Below, in pieces: positions 8,860 to 15,622 of a DNA stretch of 25,835 nucleotides. This stretch comes from an uncultured Pelagibacteraceae bacterium. GTDB lineage: Bacteria > Pseudomonadota > Alphaproteobacteria > Pelagibacterales > Pelagibacteraceae. The DNA is taken from positions 1-25,835 of the forward strand of contig CACIOV010000004.1 in assembly GCA_902588335.1 (NCBI GenBank). The letters run 5' to 3'. The notes beneath the pieces were generated by a model. That model worked only from the letters and a program-made list of their open reading frames with translations, was not told the DNA's origin and searched no databases. Position numbers and translations under genes: made by a program. Numbering within the stretch: position 1 is the stretch's first letter; each line of letters opens with the position of its first letter.

Positions 8860-10203
8860 CTACTTTGATAATAAAGAGGACCAAGACGGGTCGGATCCAT
8901 CGGTTTCTGTCTCTATAAGTCTTTCGTTATAGCCCGTTAAATCAATAGACCAAAGTTTAGCTGAAAAGCCTTTTCCCTCTGAATCTGTTTTGGTTTCTCT
9001 GTAAAATATCAATACTCTTCCATTTGGTGACCATGAAGGTGCTTCCTGATAAAAATTTTCAGTCAATAATCTTTCTCCACTACCGTCAGCTCTCATTACT
9101 CCAATATAAAATTTTCCTTTGTGAACTTTTGTAAACGCAATTAGATCACCTCTTGGTGACCAAACTGGAGTTCCATACAAACCCTTGCCAAAAGTTATTC
9201 TCTTAACATTAGAGCCATCACTTCTCATTACATAAATTTGTTGTAAACCACTTCTATCAGAATTAAAACAAATATACTTTCCATCAGGTGAATATGAGGG
9301 TGAGGTATCTATAGAAGTATGATCCGTAATTCTTTCTACTACTCTCGTATCCATATTCATTGTGTAAATATCTGAATTTCCATCTTGAGCAAAACTCATA
9401 ATAATTTTTTTGCCATCAGGAGAAAATCTTGGTGCAAAAGTCATTCCGGGAAAATCACCAACAACTTCTTGCACACCAGTTTCGATATCAAGCAAATATA
9501 CTCTAGGTAAATTTCTAAAATAAGATAAATAAGTCACTAATTGATTTGTTGGACTAAATCTTGGTGTTAGGACCAGCTCATTTCCTAAAGTTAAATATTT
9601 AACATTTGCACCATCCTGATCCATGATTGCAAGTTTTTTATATCTTTGCGTTTTTTCTCCAGTTTCGGAAACATAAATTATACGTGTATCAAAATAACCT
9701 TCTTCTCCTGTTAATCTTTGATAAATTTTATCTGAAATTATATGAGCTACTCTTCTCCAATTACTTGATGTAGTAGAAAATGCAAGAGCAACCATTTCTT
9801 TTGCTGCTACGGTATACCATAATCTAAATTCAGTTCTTAACTTTTCATCCATAATTGAAACTTTTCCAGTTACAAGAGCTTGAGCTTTTATTAATCTCCA
9901 ATCTTCAAATCTTGGTTTAACATGAGCAATGTCGGGATTTTGAACAAAAGAATCTTTTTTCAATGGATTGAATAAACCGGATCTTCTAAGATTTACCTCG
10001 ATAACTTTAGAAATTTCCTCTCCAATATTTTTTATAACCTTATCATCCTGTTTTATTTCTTGTGAGCCTGGCTCAACATAAAGTGGAGAAATGGCGATTG
10101 GTAAGGGGTCAAGATTACCTCTTGTTATATCAACTTCGACTAATGCAAATGATGAGTTATTTAAAATAAATATATAAAAAATAACCAATATTAATTTTTT
10201 CAT
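8860..10203 (-). CDS. tolB: Tol-Pal system beta-propeller protein TolB
   Basis: TolB is the periplasmic shuttle that binds Pal and exchanges with TolA. The 447-residue protein has a Sec signal peptide (about residues 1-20), an N-terminal alpha/beta domain containing DPLPIAISP and RSGLFNPL, and a C-terminal six-bladed PD40 propeller. Repeated motifs such as PRFSPDGKKIIMSF, PSYSPDGKYICFNSDRSG, PVWSPRGDLIAFT and PSWSPNGRVLIFYRE mark the blades. Length is that of the family. The ATG at 10201-10203 is preceded by AAGGA with four-base spacing and lies 9 bp after the tolA stop. Confidence 0.97.
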   Translation of the reverse strand: MKKLILVIFYIFILNNSSFALVEVDITRGNLDPLPIAISPLYVEPGSQEIKQDDKVIKNIGEEISKVIEVNLRRSGLFNPLKKDSFVQNPDIAHVKPRFEDWRLIKAQALVTGKVSIMDEKLRTEFRLWYTVAAKEMVALAFSTTSSNWRRVAHIISDKIYQRLTGEEGYFDTRIIYVSETGEKTQRYKKLAIMDQDGANVKYLTLGNELVLTPRFSPTNQLVTYLSYFRNLPRVYLLDIETGVQEVVGDFPGMTFAPRFSPDGKKIIMSFAQDGNSDIYTMNMDTRVVERITDHTSIDTSPSYSPDGKYICFNSDRSGLQQIYVMRSDGSNVKRITFGKGLYGTPVWSPRGDLIAFTKVHKGKFYIGVMRADGSGERLLTENFYQEAPSWSPNGRVLIFYRETKTDSEGKGFSAKLWSIDLTGYNERLIETETDGSDPSWSSLLSK

Positions 10204-10212
10204 ACTATCCTT

Positions 10213-11022
10213 TTAACCTTTTAACATTTCGTTTGCATCAAAGTTTAATTGCAAATCTTTCCATTTTTCATACCCGGTAGGCGGAACTCTAAGTGGTTGG
10301 CAAATTCTTATTGCTCTAAGCGCACTTTCCGCTAAGACCTTGTAAAAACCTTGGCCTGGTGTATTCATTCGAGCATGATCCAGTATTTCTGATCTTACAA
10401 CAGTTCCATCTGGCTTAAGCCTTAATTTAATTCTTACCATTAAATTTTCCTGATAAGGCAAACCCAAAGGTAAGCTCCAACATCCAAAAATCTGGGCTTT
10501 TAAAGCATCCTCTTGGCTCAATGTTAATGCATTTGTAAATGAAGTTTTTATACTGCTTTGTGTCAACTTTTTATTTTTCTTTAAAGTTTCAGCAGTTTCT
10601 TCCTTAGCTTTGTCTATAAGTGCAGCTATTTGATTAGGATCAAAAAGCTCCTTTTTTTCAAATTCAGAAACTTGTCTGATTTGTTCTTTAACTTCTTCTG
10701 GATTTTGTTTTTTTTTAACAATTTGTTTCTTTTCTTTGTTTAAATCTTCTGGCAATGGAATTCTATCAGGTTTCTCTTTTTTTTTTTCCGCTGGAGGAGC
10801 TTGCTCAGAAACCACTCTTTCTTCCTTCTTTTTTATTTCTTCTAAAGTTTTCGCGGCTTTTGCTGCAAACGGTATGCTGGTTTTGTCAGTAATTTGTATT
10901 AATTCAACAGATAAAATAGGAGGCAAATCTATAGGAGCTCTTAACATAAATGGCATACTTATGGCTGTTATAACAATCATAGCTGAATGAAAAACTAAAG
11001 ACAAAAATATACTTCTAGTCAT
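10213..11022 (-). CDS. tolA: Tol-Pal system energy transducer TolA
   Basis: TolA couples the TolQR proton motor in the inner membrane to TolB/Pal in the periplasm. The 269-residue protein has one N-terminal transmembrane segment (about residues 5-27), a Lys/Glu/Pro-rich central rod (about 55-150) and a C-terminal TonB/TolA-type domain. That domain runs from IFGCWSLPLGLPYQENLMVRIKL through PDGTVV to the end. The rod is much shorter than in E. coli TolA (421 residues), as in other alphaproteobacteria. It is one base from tolR and 9 bp from tolB, so it is clearly co-transcribed. The K/E-rich composition makes homology weak, but position and C-terminal domain secure the call. Confidence 0.93.
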   Translation of the reverse strand: MTRSIFLSLVFHSAMIVITAISMPFMLRAPIDLPPILSVELIQITDKTSIPFAAKAAKTLEEIKKKEERVVSEQAPPAEKKKEKPDRIPLPEDLNKEKKQIVKKKQNPEEVKEQIRQVSEFEKKELFDPNQIAALIDKAKEETAETLKKNKKLTQSSIKTSFTNALTLSQEDALKAQIFGCWSLPLGLPYQENLMVRIKLRLKPDGTVVRSEILDHARMNTPGQGFYKVLAESALRAIRICQPLRVPPTGYEKWKDLQLNFDANEMLKG

Positions 11023-11023
11023 G

Positions 11024-11437
11024 TTAATTTTTATATGGTTCAGATATTAGGGCAACTTTCGAAAAACCAGCTCCAGATAATCTTCCCATAACTTCTAATA
11101 CTCTACCATAATTAATTGTTCTATCTCCCCTAACGTATATTCTAGTATCAGTTCTATTATTTGAAATTGCTAAAATTTTTGGAACTATTTTTTCAAAATC
11201 AACCTGATGTTCTTGAATAAAAACTTCACCTTTAGAATTAATTGATAAAGTCAAAGGCTCCTGATCATCTGGCAAAGAATCCGCTGCAGATTCTGGTAAA
11301 TCAACTTGGACACCTACAGTCAAAAGAGGAGCTGTAACCATAAAAATTATAAGCAAAACAAGCATCACATCCACGAAAGGTGTGACATTAATTTCGCTCA
11401 TTGGTTCTTTAGATGAACGATTAAGTTGAAAACTCAT
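11024..11437 (-). CDS. tolR: Tol-Pal system proton-channel protein TolR
   Basis: TolR is the ExbD-family partner of TolQ, with one transmembrane helix and a periplasmic domain. The 137-residue protein shows the signature INVTPFVDVMLVLLIIFMV, with the proton-path Asp at residue 23, the same position as in E. coli TolR. It is followed by the periplasmic domain containing PLTLSINSKGEVFI and a C-terminal VMGRLSGAGFSKVALISE. Length is normal. It lies between tolQ (9 bp upstream) and tolA (1 bp downstream). Confidence 0.97.
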   Translation of the reverse strand: MSFQLNRSSKEPMSEINVTPFVDVMLVLLIIFMVTAPLLTVGVQVDLPESAADSLPDDQEPLTLSINSKGEVFIQEHQVDFEKIVPKILAISNNRTDTRIYVRGDRTINYGRVLEVMGRLSGAGFSKVALISEPYKN

Positions 11438-11446
11438 AAAATTATT

Positions 11447-12127
11447 TTAAATAATTGATAAAAATCTTTTAGAAAAATTTTCTATTCGAGCATTATATTT
11501 TTTTGAATCGCTATTAAATTTATTATAAGCAACTACAGCTGGAATTGCAGCCAGCAAACCTAAAGCAGTAGCAAAAAGTGCTTCTGCTATGCCAGGTGCT
11601 ACTATAGCCAAACTTGTATTTCTCGAAATTGCAATTGATTGAAAAGAATTCATTATACCCCAAACTGTTCCGAATAAACCAATGAAAGGAGCGGTTGATC
11701 CTACTGTAGCTAGAAAAGTAAAATGTTTTTCAATTGATTTAATTTCCTTATCTGCAGAAATCTCAATGACTCTACTTACTCTAGCTGATTGAATAGAAGA
11801 TGATTTAGATTTTGTTCTTATCAACTCTACCATTGCTGATTGAAATATATTTGCTATAGGATCTTTCTCTCTATTTGAAAAATTATTATAAAAATTTTCT
11901 GCCGATCTCGATTTCCAAAATTTTTCTTCAAAACTTGTAGTGCTTTTCTCTATTCTTTTAAAAAGCTTATATTTTTCAAAAATTAAAGCCCATGAATAAA
12001 TGGATGCTGCTATTAAAATAATAATTACACTTTTAACAATAAAATCTGCTCTTAGAAAAAGTTGAATTATACCAAAATCTGTTGATCCGCCTAATCCAAC
12101 AACTTGTGTAGCTACTTCTTGTTCCAT
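11447..12127 (-). CDS. tolQ: Tol-Pal system proton-channel protein TolQ
   Basis: TolQ is the ExbB/MotA-type inner-membrane stator that uses the proton gradient to energise TolA. The 226-residue protein has a first transmembrane helix near residues 30-50, a cytoplasmic loop, and paired C-terminal helices. These contain ATVGSTAPFIGLFGTVWGIM and APGIAEALFATALGLLAAIPAV, both hallmark MotA/TolQ/ExbB sequences. It heads the tolQRAB-pal block. The 62-bp spacer upstream holds a short inverted repeat. No ybgC thioesterase gene precedes it, unlike in E. coli. Confidence 0.96.
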   Translation of the reverse strand: MEQEVATQVVGLGGSTDFGIIQLFLRADFIVKSVIIILIAASIYSWALIFEKYKLFKRIEKSTTSFEEKFWKSRSAENFYNNFSNREKDPIANIFQSAMVELIRTKSKSSSIQSARVSRVIEISADKEIKSIEKHFTFLATVGSTAPFIGLFGTVWGIMNSFQSIAISRNTSLAIVAPGIAEALFATALGLLAAIPAVVAYNKFNSDSKKYNARIENFSKRFLSII

Positions 12128-12153
12128 TGAAGCTAATGTGCATCTAAATGTGT

Positions 12154-12185
12154 CATGAATTTGGCACTAAAACTAAATATTCATG
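12154..12185. repeat. 7-bp inverted repeat in the ruvC-like/tolQ spacer
   Basis: CATGAAT (12154-12160) is mirrored by ATTCATG (12179-12185) across an 18-base loop, within the 62-bp spacer between tolQ and the upstream nuclease gene. It could be an operator or weak hairpin near the tolQ promoter. There is no U-tract, so it does not look like an intrinsic terminator. In such AT-rich DNA a 7-bp match could be chance. Confidence 0.3.
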
Positions 12186-12189
12186 CAAA

Positions 12190-12669
12190 TTAAAGTTGTG
12201 TATCATTGAAATATCTAGCTATTAAAATTGCATCAGCTTTATTTGAGTCTTTTTTTCTAGAAAGCTTACTTGATATTTCGGGATAAACTTCAATTACCTT
12301 CGTTCTACTTGCGTCCTTATTTGTTTTAATTAAATTAAAATGTTTTTTCCATTTGGTTGGTCTAACAAAATATATTGGCAAACTTAATGCTGAGCAGATT
12401 CCTTTTATAACACCGAAAGATTGTCCAAAATTAAACATACTTGTCACTCCTTGTCCTGGCATAGCATTAACATGTTCAACAACAACTATAATTTCTTTAT
12501 TTACATCTAACCTTTCTTTTATAATGTTAGTGACTTGAGCACCATTTACTTGTCTTTTGCTTTTCTTACCATCAATCATGGTAGGCATTTCAAAAACCTC
12601 AATAACTTTTTTATTTTCTAAAATGCTAATTGCGCCACTAACTCCCGGATCTATTCCAAAAATTATCAT
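12190..12669 (-). CDS. RuvC-like RNase H-fold nuclease, phage type
   Basis: The 159-residue protein begins MIIFGIDPGVSGAI, the RuvC-type first strand with catalytic Asp7. It continues with VVVEHVNAMPGQGVTSMFNFG (acidic residue Glu65), then a FVRPTKWKKHF segment, KDASRTKVIEVYP, and a C-terminal helix NKADAILIARY with Asp146. Three of the four usual RuvC acidic positions can be seen; the position matching the E. coli Asp138 appears to be Asn143. The AMPGQGVTSMFNFG and KDASR elements recall RuvC-like proteins of phages and prophages more than housekeeping RuvC. The gene sits where alphaproteobacteria usually carry ruvC (after yebC, in an ATGA overlap), but no ruvA or ruvB follows. It is probably the Holliday junction resolvase of this organism, with phage-like ancestry. 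I leave the symbol blank because of the divergence. Confidence 0.8.
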   Translation of the reverse strand: MIIFGIDPGVSGAISILENKKVIEVFEMPTMIDGKKSKRQVNGAQVTNIIKERLDVNKEIIVVVEHVNAMPGQGVTSMFNFGQSFGVIKGICSALSLPIYFVRPTKWKKHFNLIKTNKDASRTKVIEVYPEISSKLSRKKDSNKADAILIARYFNDTQL

Positions 12670-13412
12670 GTTGAATTTTTTCCTGTAAAGTTGTTATTAA
12701 TTTCTAAATTTGCATATACGTACTGAACGTCATCATCTTGTTCCAAAGCATCTAAAAAATTTATCAATGATTTAGTTTTTTCTTTATCTAATGAAATTTT
12801 ATTTATAGGCAACCATTCAATGTTTGCTGAAATAAATTCTTTAACCTTTTTTTCTATTTCTAGTTTAACTTTATAAAAATTATCTTTAGTAGTAATTATT
12901 TCATGATATGAACCGCTTGATAAACAATCTTCTGCGCCTCCGTTTATTGCTAATTCCAAAATTTCATTATCTGAAATTTCTTTTTTATCAATTCTAATAA
13001 CTCCTGATTGTTTAAATTGATGTGAAGCAGCTCCTGATTCACCAAGGTTTCCTCCAAATTTTTGAAATATCGTTCTGATGTTTGACGCAGTTCTATTTTT
13101 ATTGTCTGTTAAAGCTTCAACCATAATTGCTATTTTTTCAGGTCCAAAACCTTCGTAAATAAGATTATTATAATTTAAATTTTTATTTACTTCTGATTTG
13201 TTTATTGCTCTTTCAATATTATCTTTGGGCATATTTGCCGTTCTGGCAGCTTGCATAGCAGACCGCAGTCTTGGATTTGCGTCAGGATCTTTTGATCCTA
13301 GTTTTGCTGCTACAGTAATTTCTTTTGAAAGTTTTGAAAAAATTTTAGAACGTTGTTTGTCTGCTCTTCCTTTTCTATGTTTTATACCTGCCCAATGTGA
13401 ATGACCTGCCAT
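12666..13412 (-). CDS. yebC: YebC/TACO1-family translation-associated regulator
   Basis: YebC/TACO1 proteins aid translation at difficult stretches such as polyproline and have also been described as transcriptional regulators. The 248-residue protein starts MAGHSHWAGIKHRKGRADKQ, the near-invariant family N-terminus. It also carries ARTANMPKDNIERAI, YEGFGPEKIAIMVEALTDNKNRT and GGNLGESGA. Length is standard. Its stop overlaps the RuvC-like gene in ATGA, and it lies 3 bp after the YmdB-type gene. EF-P, another polyproline factor, is encoded at 21442. Confidence 0.97.
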   Translation of the reverse strand: MAGHSHWAGIKHRKGRADKQRSKIFSKLSKEITVAAKLGSKDPDANPRLRSAMQAARTANMPKDNIERAINKSEVNKNLNYNNLIYEGFGPEKIAIMVEALTDNKNRTASNIRTIFQKFGGNLGESGAASHQFKQSGVIRIDKKEISDNEILELAINGGAEDCLSSGSYHEIITTKDNFYKVKLEIEKKVKEFISANIEWLPINKISLDKEKTKSLINFLDALEQDDDVQYVYANLEINNNFTGKNST

Positions 13413-13415
13413 TAA

Positions 13416-14225
13416 TTATTTTCCACTTTCTAAAGCGCCACCAATAATAATAGGTTCAACCTTTTTGGATAAACCCGTTTCATCGTCGGCTTCTACCATT
13501 AAGCCAGAAATAGTTCCTTTACCAAGCGCAGGATAATGTTTTTTTGCTAAAGGATCTTTAAAAAATTTCTTTAACGAATTATCTCTATTCATTCCAATAA
13601 CTGAATTATAATCACCACACATTCCTATATCAGTTTGATATGCAGTTCCTTTTTCTAAAATTCTATGATCTGAAGTTGGGACATGAGTATGAGTTCCTAC
13701 AACCATTGTAGCTTTTCCATCAAAAAAATATCCCATGGCCATTTTTTCACTAGTAATTTCACCATGTATATCAACAATTATAAAATCTGCATCTCTTTTT
13801 AATTTTACTTTTTGGATAAATTTTTTTGCTGCATCAAAAAGATCATCACATTTCTTCATAAAAATATTTCCCATTAAATTTATTACTGCAACTTTTTTGT
13901 TATTTTTTGAATTAAAAATACCCATTCCAGCTCCTGGAGATCCTTTAAATAAATTTTCGGGTCTTAATAATCTTTTTTCTGAAACAATAAATTCCATCGT
14001 TTCTTTTTCATCCCAAATATGGTTGCCACTTGTAATTACATCAGCGCCGGCATTAAAAAATTCTTCGGCGTTTTTTTTAGTTATTCCAACTCCTGTATCT
14101 GCAGCATTTTCTCCATTGACAATTACAAAATCTAATTTTTTTTTTTTAATTAAACTTGGCAGTTCTTTAGATAGAGCTTCTCTTCCAGAAGGTCCCACAA
14201 TATCACCAAGTATCAAAATGTTCAT
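13416..14225 (-). CDS. YmdB-family metallophosphoesterase
   Basis: A 269-residue calcineurin-like phosphoesterase of the TIGR00282/YmdB family. Characterised Bacillus members hydrolyse 2',3'-cyclic AMP. Metal-ligand motifs are visible in order: GDIVGPSGREA (Asp8), NGENAADTGVGIT, TSGNHIWDEKE (Asn and His), IVDIHGE and VGTHTHVPTSD. Length is typical. It forms a tight group with ygfA upstream (6 bp) and yebC downstream (3 bp), an order often seen in alphaproteobacteria. The physiological substrate here is unknown. Confidence 0.93.
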   Translation of the reverse strand: MNILILGDIVGPSGREALSKELPSLIKKKKLDFVIVNGENAADTGVGITKKNAEEFFNAGADVITSGNHIWDEKETMEFIVSEKRLLRPENLFKGSPGAGMGIFNSKNNKKVAVINLMGNIFMKKCDDLFDAAKKFIQKVKLKRDADFIIVDIHGEITSEKMAMGYFFDGKATMVVGTHTHVPTSDHRILEKGTAYQTDIGMCGDYNSVIGMNRDNSLKKFFKDPLAKKHYPALGKGTISGLMVEADDETGLSKKVEPIIIGGALESGK

Positions 14226-14231
14226 AATTTA

Positions 14232-14798
14232 TTAATTTGAACTTATAATCCCTCGATCAGTAAAAATATAGTCCAATTTAAAATCATGCTTGTTAACTGG
14301 TATATCTCTACACTTCTGAAACGAATATGCTATTCCCAATGAGATTATTTTTTTTTTATTTTTGCTAATTTTTTTTAAGCTTCTATCATAGTATCCTTTG
14401 CCATAACCAATGCGGTTTAATTTTCTATCAAAAGCAACTAGAGGTACTAATACTAGATCTGGTATAATTTTTTTTTTGTTATCTTCGGGTTCCAATATAC
14501 CAAATTTGTTTACATAAAGTGGATCTTTAAAGATCCACGATTTAAAACTCATTCTATTTGAAGATTTTATAACTGGTAATACTATTTTAAATCTCTTGTT
14601 TGAAGCTTTTTCAAGAAAATTCAAAATATTTACTTCATAATTTGAAGGGTAATAACCAGCGATTATTATTTTTTTTTTGTCAAAATGCTTTCGTATTAAA
14701 TTAAATATTAAATTAAAATTAAAATTTTTTGATTTTAAGTATTTTTTCTTTCTTTTTAAAAGAGATATATTTCTTAAATAAAACTTATCATATTTCAT
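14232..14798 (-). CDS. ygfA: 5-formyltetrahydrofolate cyclo-ligase
   Basis: This enzyme uses ATP to convert 5-formyl-THF to 5,10-methenyl-THF and so recycles an inhibitory folate. The 188-residue protein has GYYPSNYEVN for substrate binding, then PDLVLVPLVAFDRKLNRIGYGKGYYDRSL, the defining nucleotide and metal motif of the family, and a C-terminal HDFKLDYIFTDRG. Length is normal. It abuts zapA with no spacing. In many proteobacteria 6S RNA lies between zapA and ygfA, but there is no room for it here. Confidence 0.95.
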   Translation of the reverse strand: MKYDKFYLRNISLLKRKKKYLKSKNFNFNLIFNLIRKHFDKKKIIIAGYYPSNYEVNILNFLEKASNKRFKIVLPVIKSSNRMSFKSWIFKDPLYVNKFGILEPEDNKKKIIPDLVLVPLVAFDRKLNRIGYGKGYYDRSLKKISKNKKKIISLGIAYSFQKCRDIPVNKHDFKLDYIFTDRGIISSN

Positions 14799-15251
14799 TT
14801 ATTGAATATTTTTTTCTTTATCAATTTCTGCATTCTCAATAAATTTCTCTATTGATTTTGTCGTTTTATCTAAAATTTCTTCGTACGAGTTTTTACTTTC
14901 TTCTACCATCGTTTTAAATTCGTTTATTTCATCTTTTAATTTCCCAATTTCTATATCTTTCTCGTCTTTGTAGCTTATTGCTAACGATCTAAGTTCTTTA
15001 AATTTTATAGACAATTTTTCAAAATCTTTTTTTGTACTTTGAACTTTTTGAAATAAATCAAAATAATCGTCTATCGTTTGAATAGCTGTTATTAATAGAA
15101 GTTTATTCTCGCCTATATTGCCAAGATTATTTTTAAGCTCACCATACTTCGAATCTAAATGTTTAGCCAATTTTTTAAGATTCTCTTCCTGTCCATCATC
15201 ACATGACAGCAAATAATCCTTATTATTAAATTTTATGTTTACGTTTGCCAT
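14799..15251 (-). CDS. zapA: Cell division protein ZapA
   Basis: ZapA bundles FtsZ filaments and helps build the Z-ring. The 150-residue protein has the N-terminal ZapA domain (VNIKFNNKDYLLSCDDGQEE, then LAKHLDSKYGELKNN and LLLITAIQTIDDYFDL), followed by a long C-terminal coiled coil (about 85-145) rich in Lys and Glu. It is longer than E. coli ZapA (109 residues) because of that coil. Its start overlaps the upstream coiled-coil gene by 13 bp and its stop directly precedes the ygfA start, so all three are co-transcribed. Confidence 0.9.
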   Translation of the reverse strand: MANVNIKFNNKDYLLSCDDGQEENLKKLAKHLDSKYGELKNNLGNIGENKLLLITAIQTIDDYFDLFQKVQSTKKDFEKLSIKFKELRSLAISYKDEKDIEIGKLKDEINEFKTMVEESKNSYEEILDKTTKSIEKFIENAEIDKEKNIQ

Positions 15252-15562
15252 TTTTCAATTTCATCTATTAAAGTCTCAGTTTCCTGATTAAGCTCATCAA
15301 TCTTTTGATTAAAATTATTTTTATCGCTAAATTTATAGTTTACATCTTTGTTAATTTTCTCTAATTCAGACTTTAATTCATAGTGCTGTTTTTCAAGATT
15401 CTGAAAATTTTTTTCTGATTCTTCTTTTTCCCTTAATAATTGATTTTTCTCTGAATTGAGAGAATTAATGTCATTATTCATTTTAATAACTTTATTTGAC
15501 ATTGTGTTCAATTTTTTGAGAACATTAATCAATTTTTTTTCTTTTTCGTTGTAATTTTTCAT
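15239..15562 (-). CDS. Small coiled-coil protein upstream of zapA (ZauP-like candidate)
   Basis: A 107-residue protein made almost entirely of predicted coiled coil. It shows heptad-like Leu/Ile spacing with Lys, Glu, Asn and Gln, no membrane segment and no cysteine. I do not recognise a sequence family. In Caulobacter the gene next to zapA encodes ZauP, a coiled-coil protein that needs ZapA and sharpens the Z-ring. Position and architecture here fit that role, although coiled coils look alike regardless of ancestry. It is the first gene of the 15-kb minus-strand run and overlaps zapA by 13 bp, implying coupled synthesis. The ATG at 15560-15562 is the first start after the divergent spacer. 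Confidence 0.75.
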   Translation of the reverse strand: MKNYNEKEKKLINVLKKLNTMSNKVIKMNNDINSLNSEKNQLLREKEESEKNFQNLEKQHYELKSELEKINKDVNYKFSDKNNFNQKIDELNQETETLIDEIEKWQT

Positions 15563-15622
15563 TTGATTTTTTCAAAAATCATATTATTGATTTGATACGT
15601 TCAAGTCTATATAGGTTTTATA
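15563..15622. promoter_or_regulatory. Divergent spacer between the zapA group and tkt
   Basis: Only 60 bp separate the divergently transcribed coiled-coil/zapA group (minus) and the tkt cluster (plus), so both promoters must lie here or reach into the coding ends. On the plus strand TTGATT (15587-15592) and TATATA (15608-15613) resemble -35 and -10 boxes with a short 15-bp spacing. The AT-rich background makes this weak. Confidence 0.4.

Noticed and set aside
13735..14235. Long plus-strand open frame opposite the YmdB-type gene
   Set aside because: Antisense shadow of a conserved gene; the translation shows no recognisable domain.
14790..14810. Place where 6S RNA (ssrS) is often found, between zapA and ygfA
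   Set aside because: The two genes abut with no spacer, so a separate 6S RNA gene cannot fit here.
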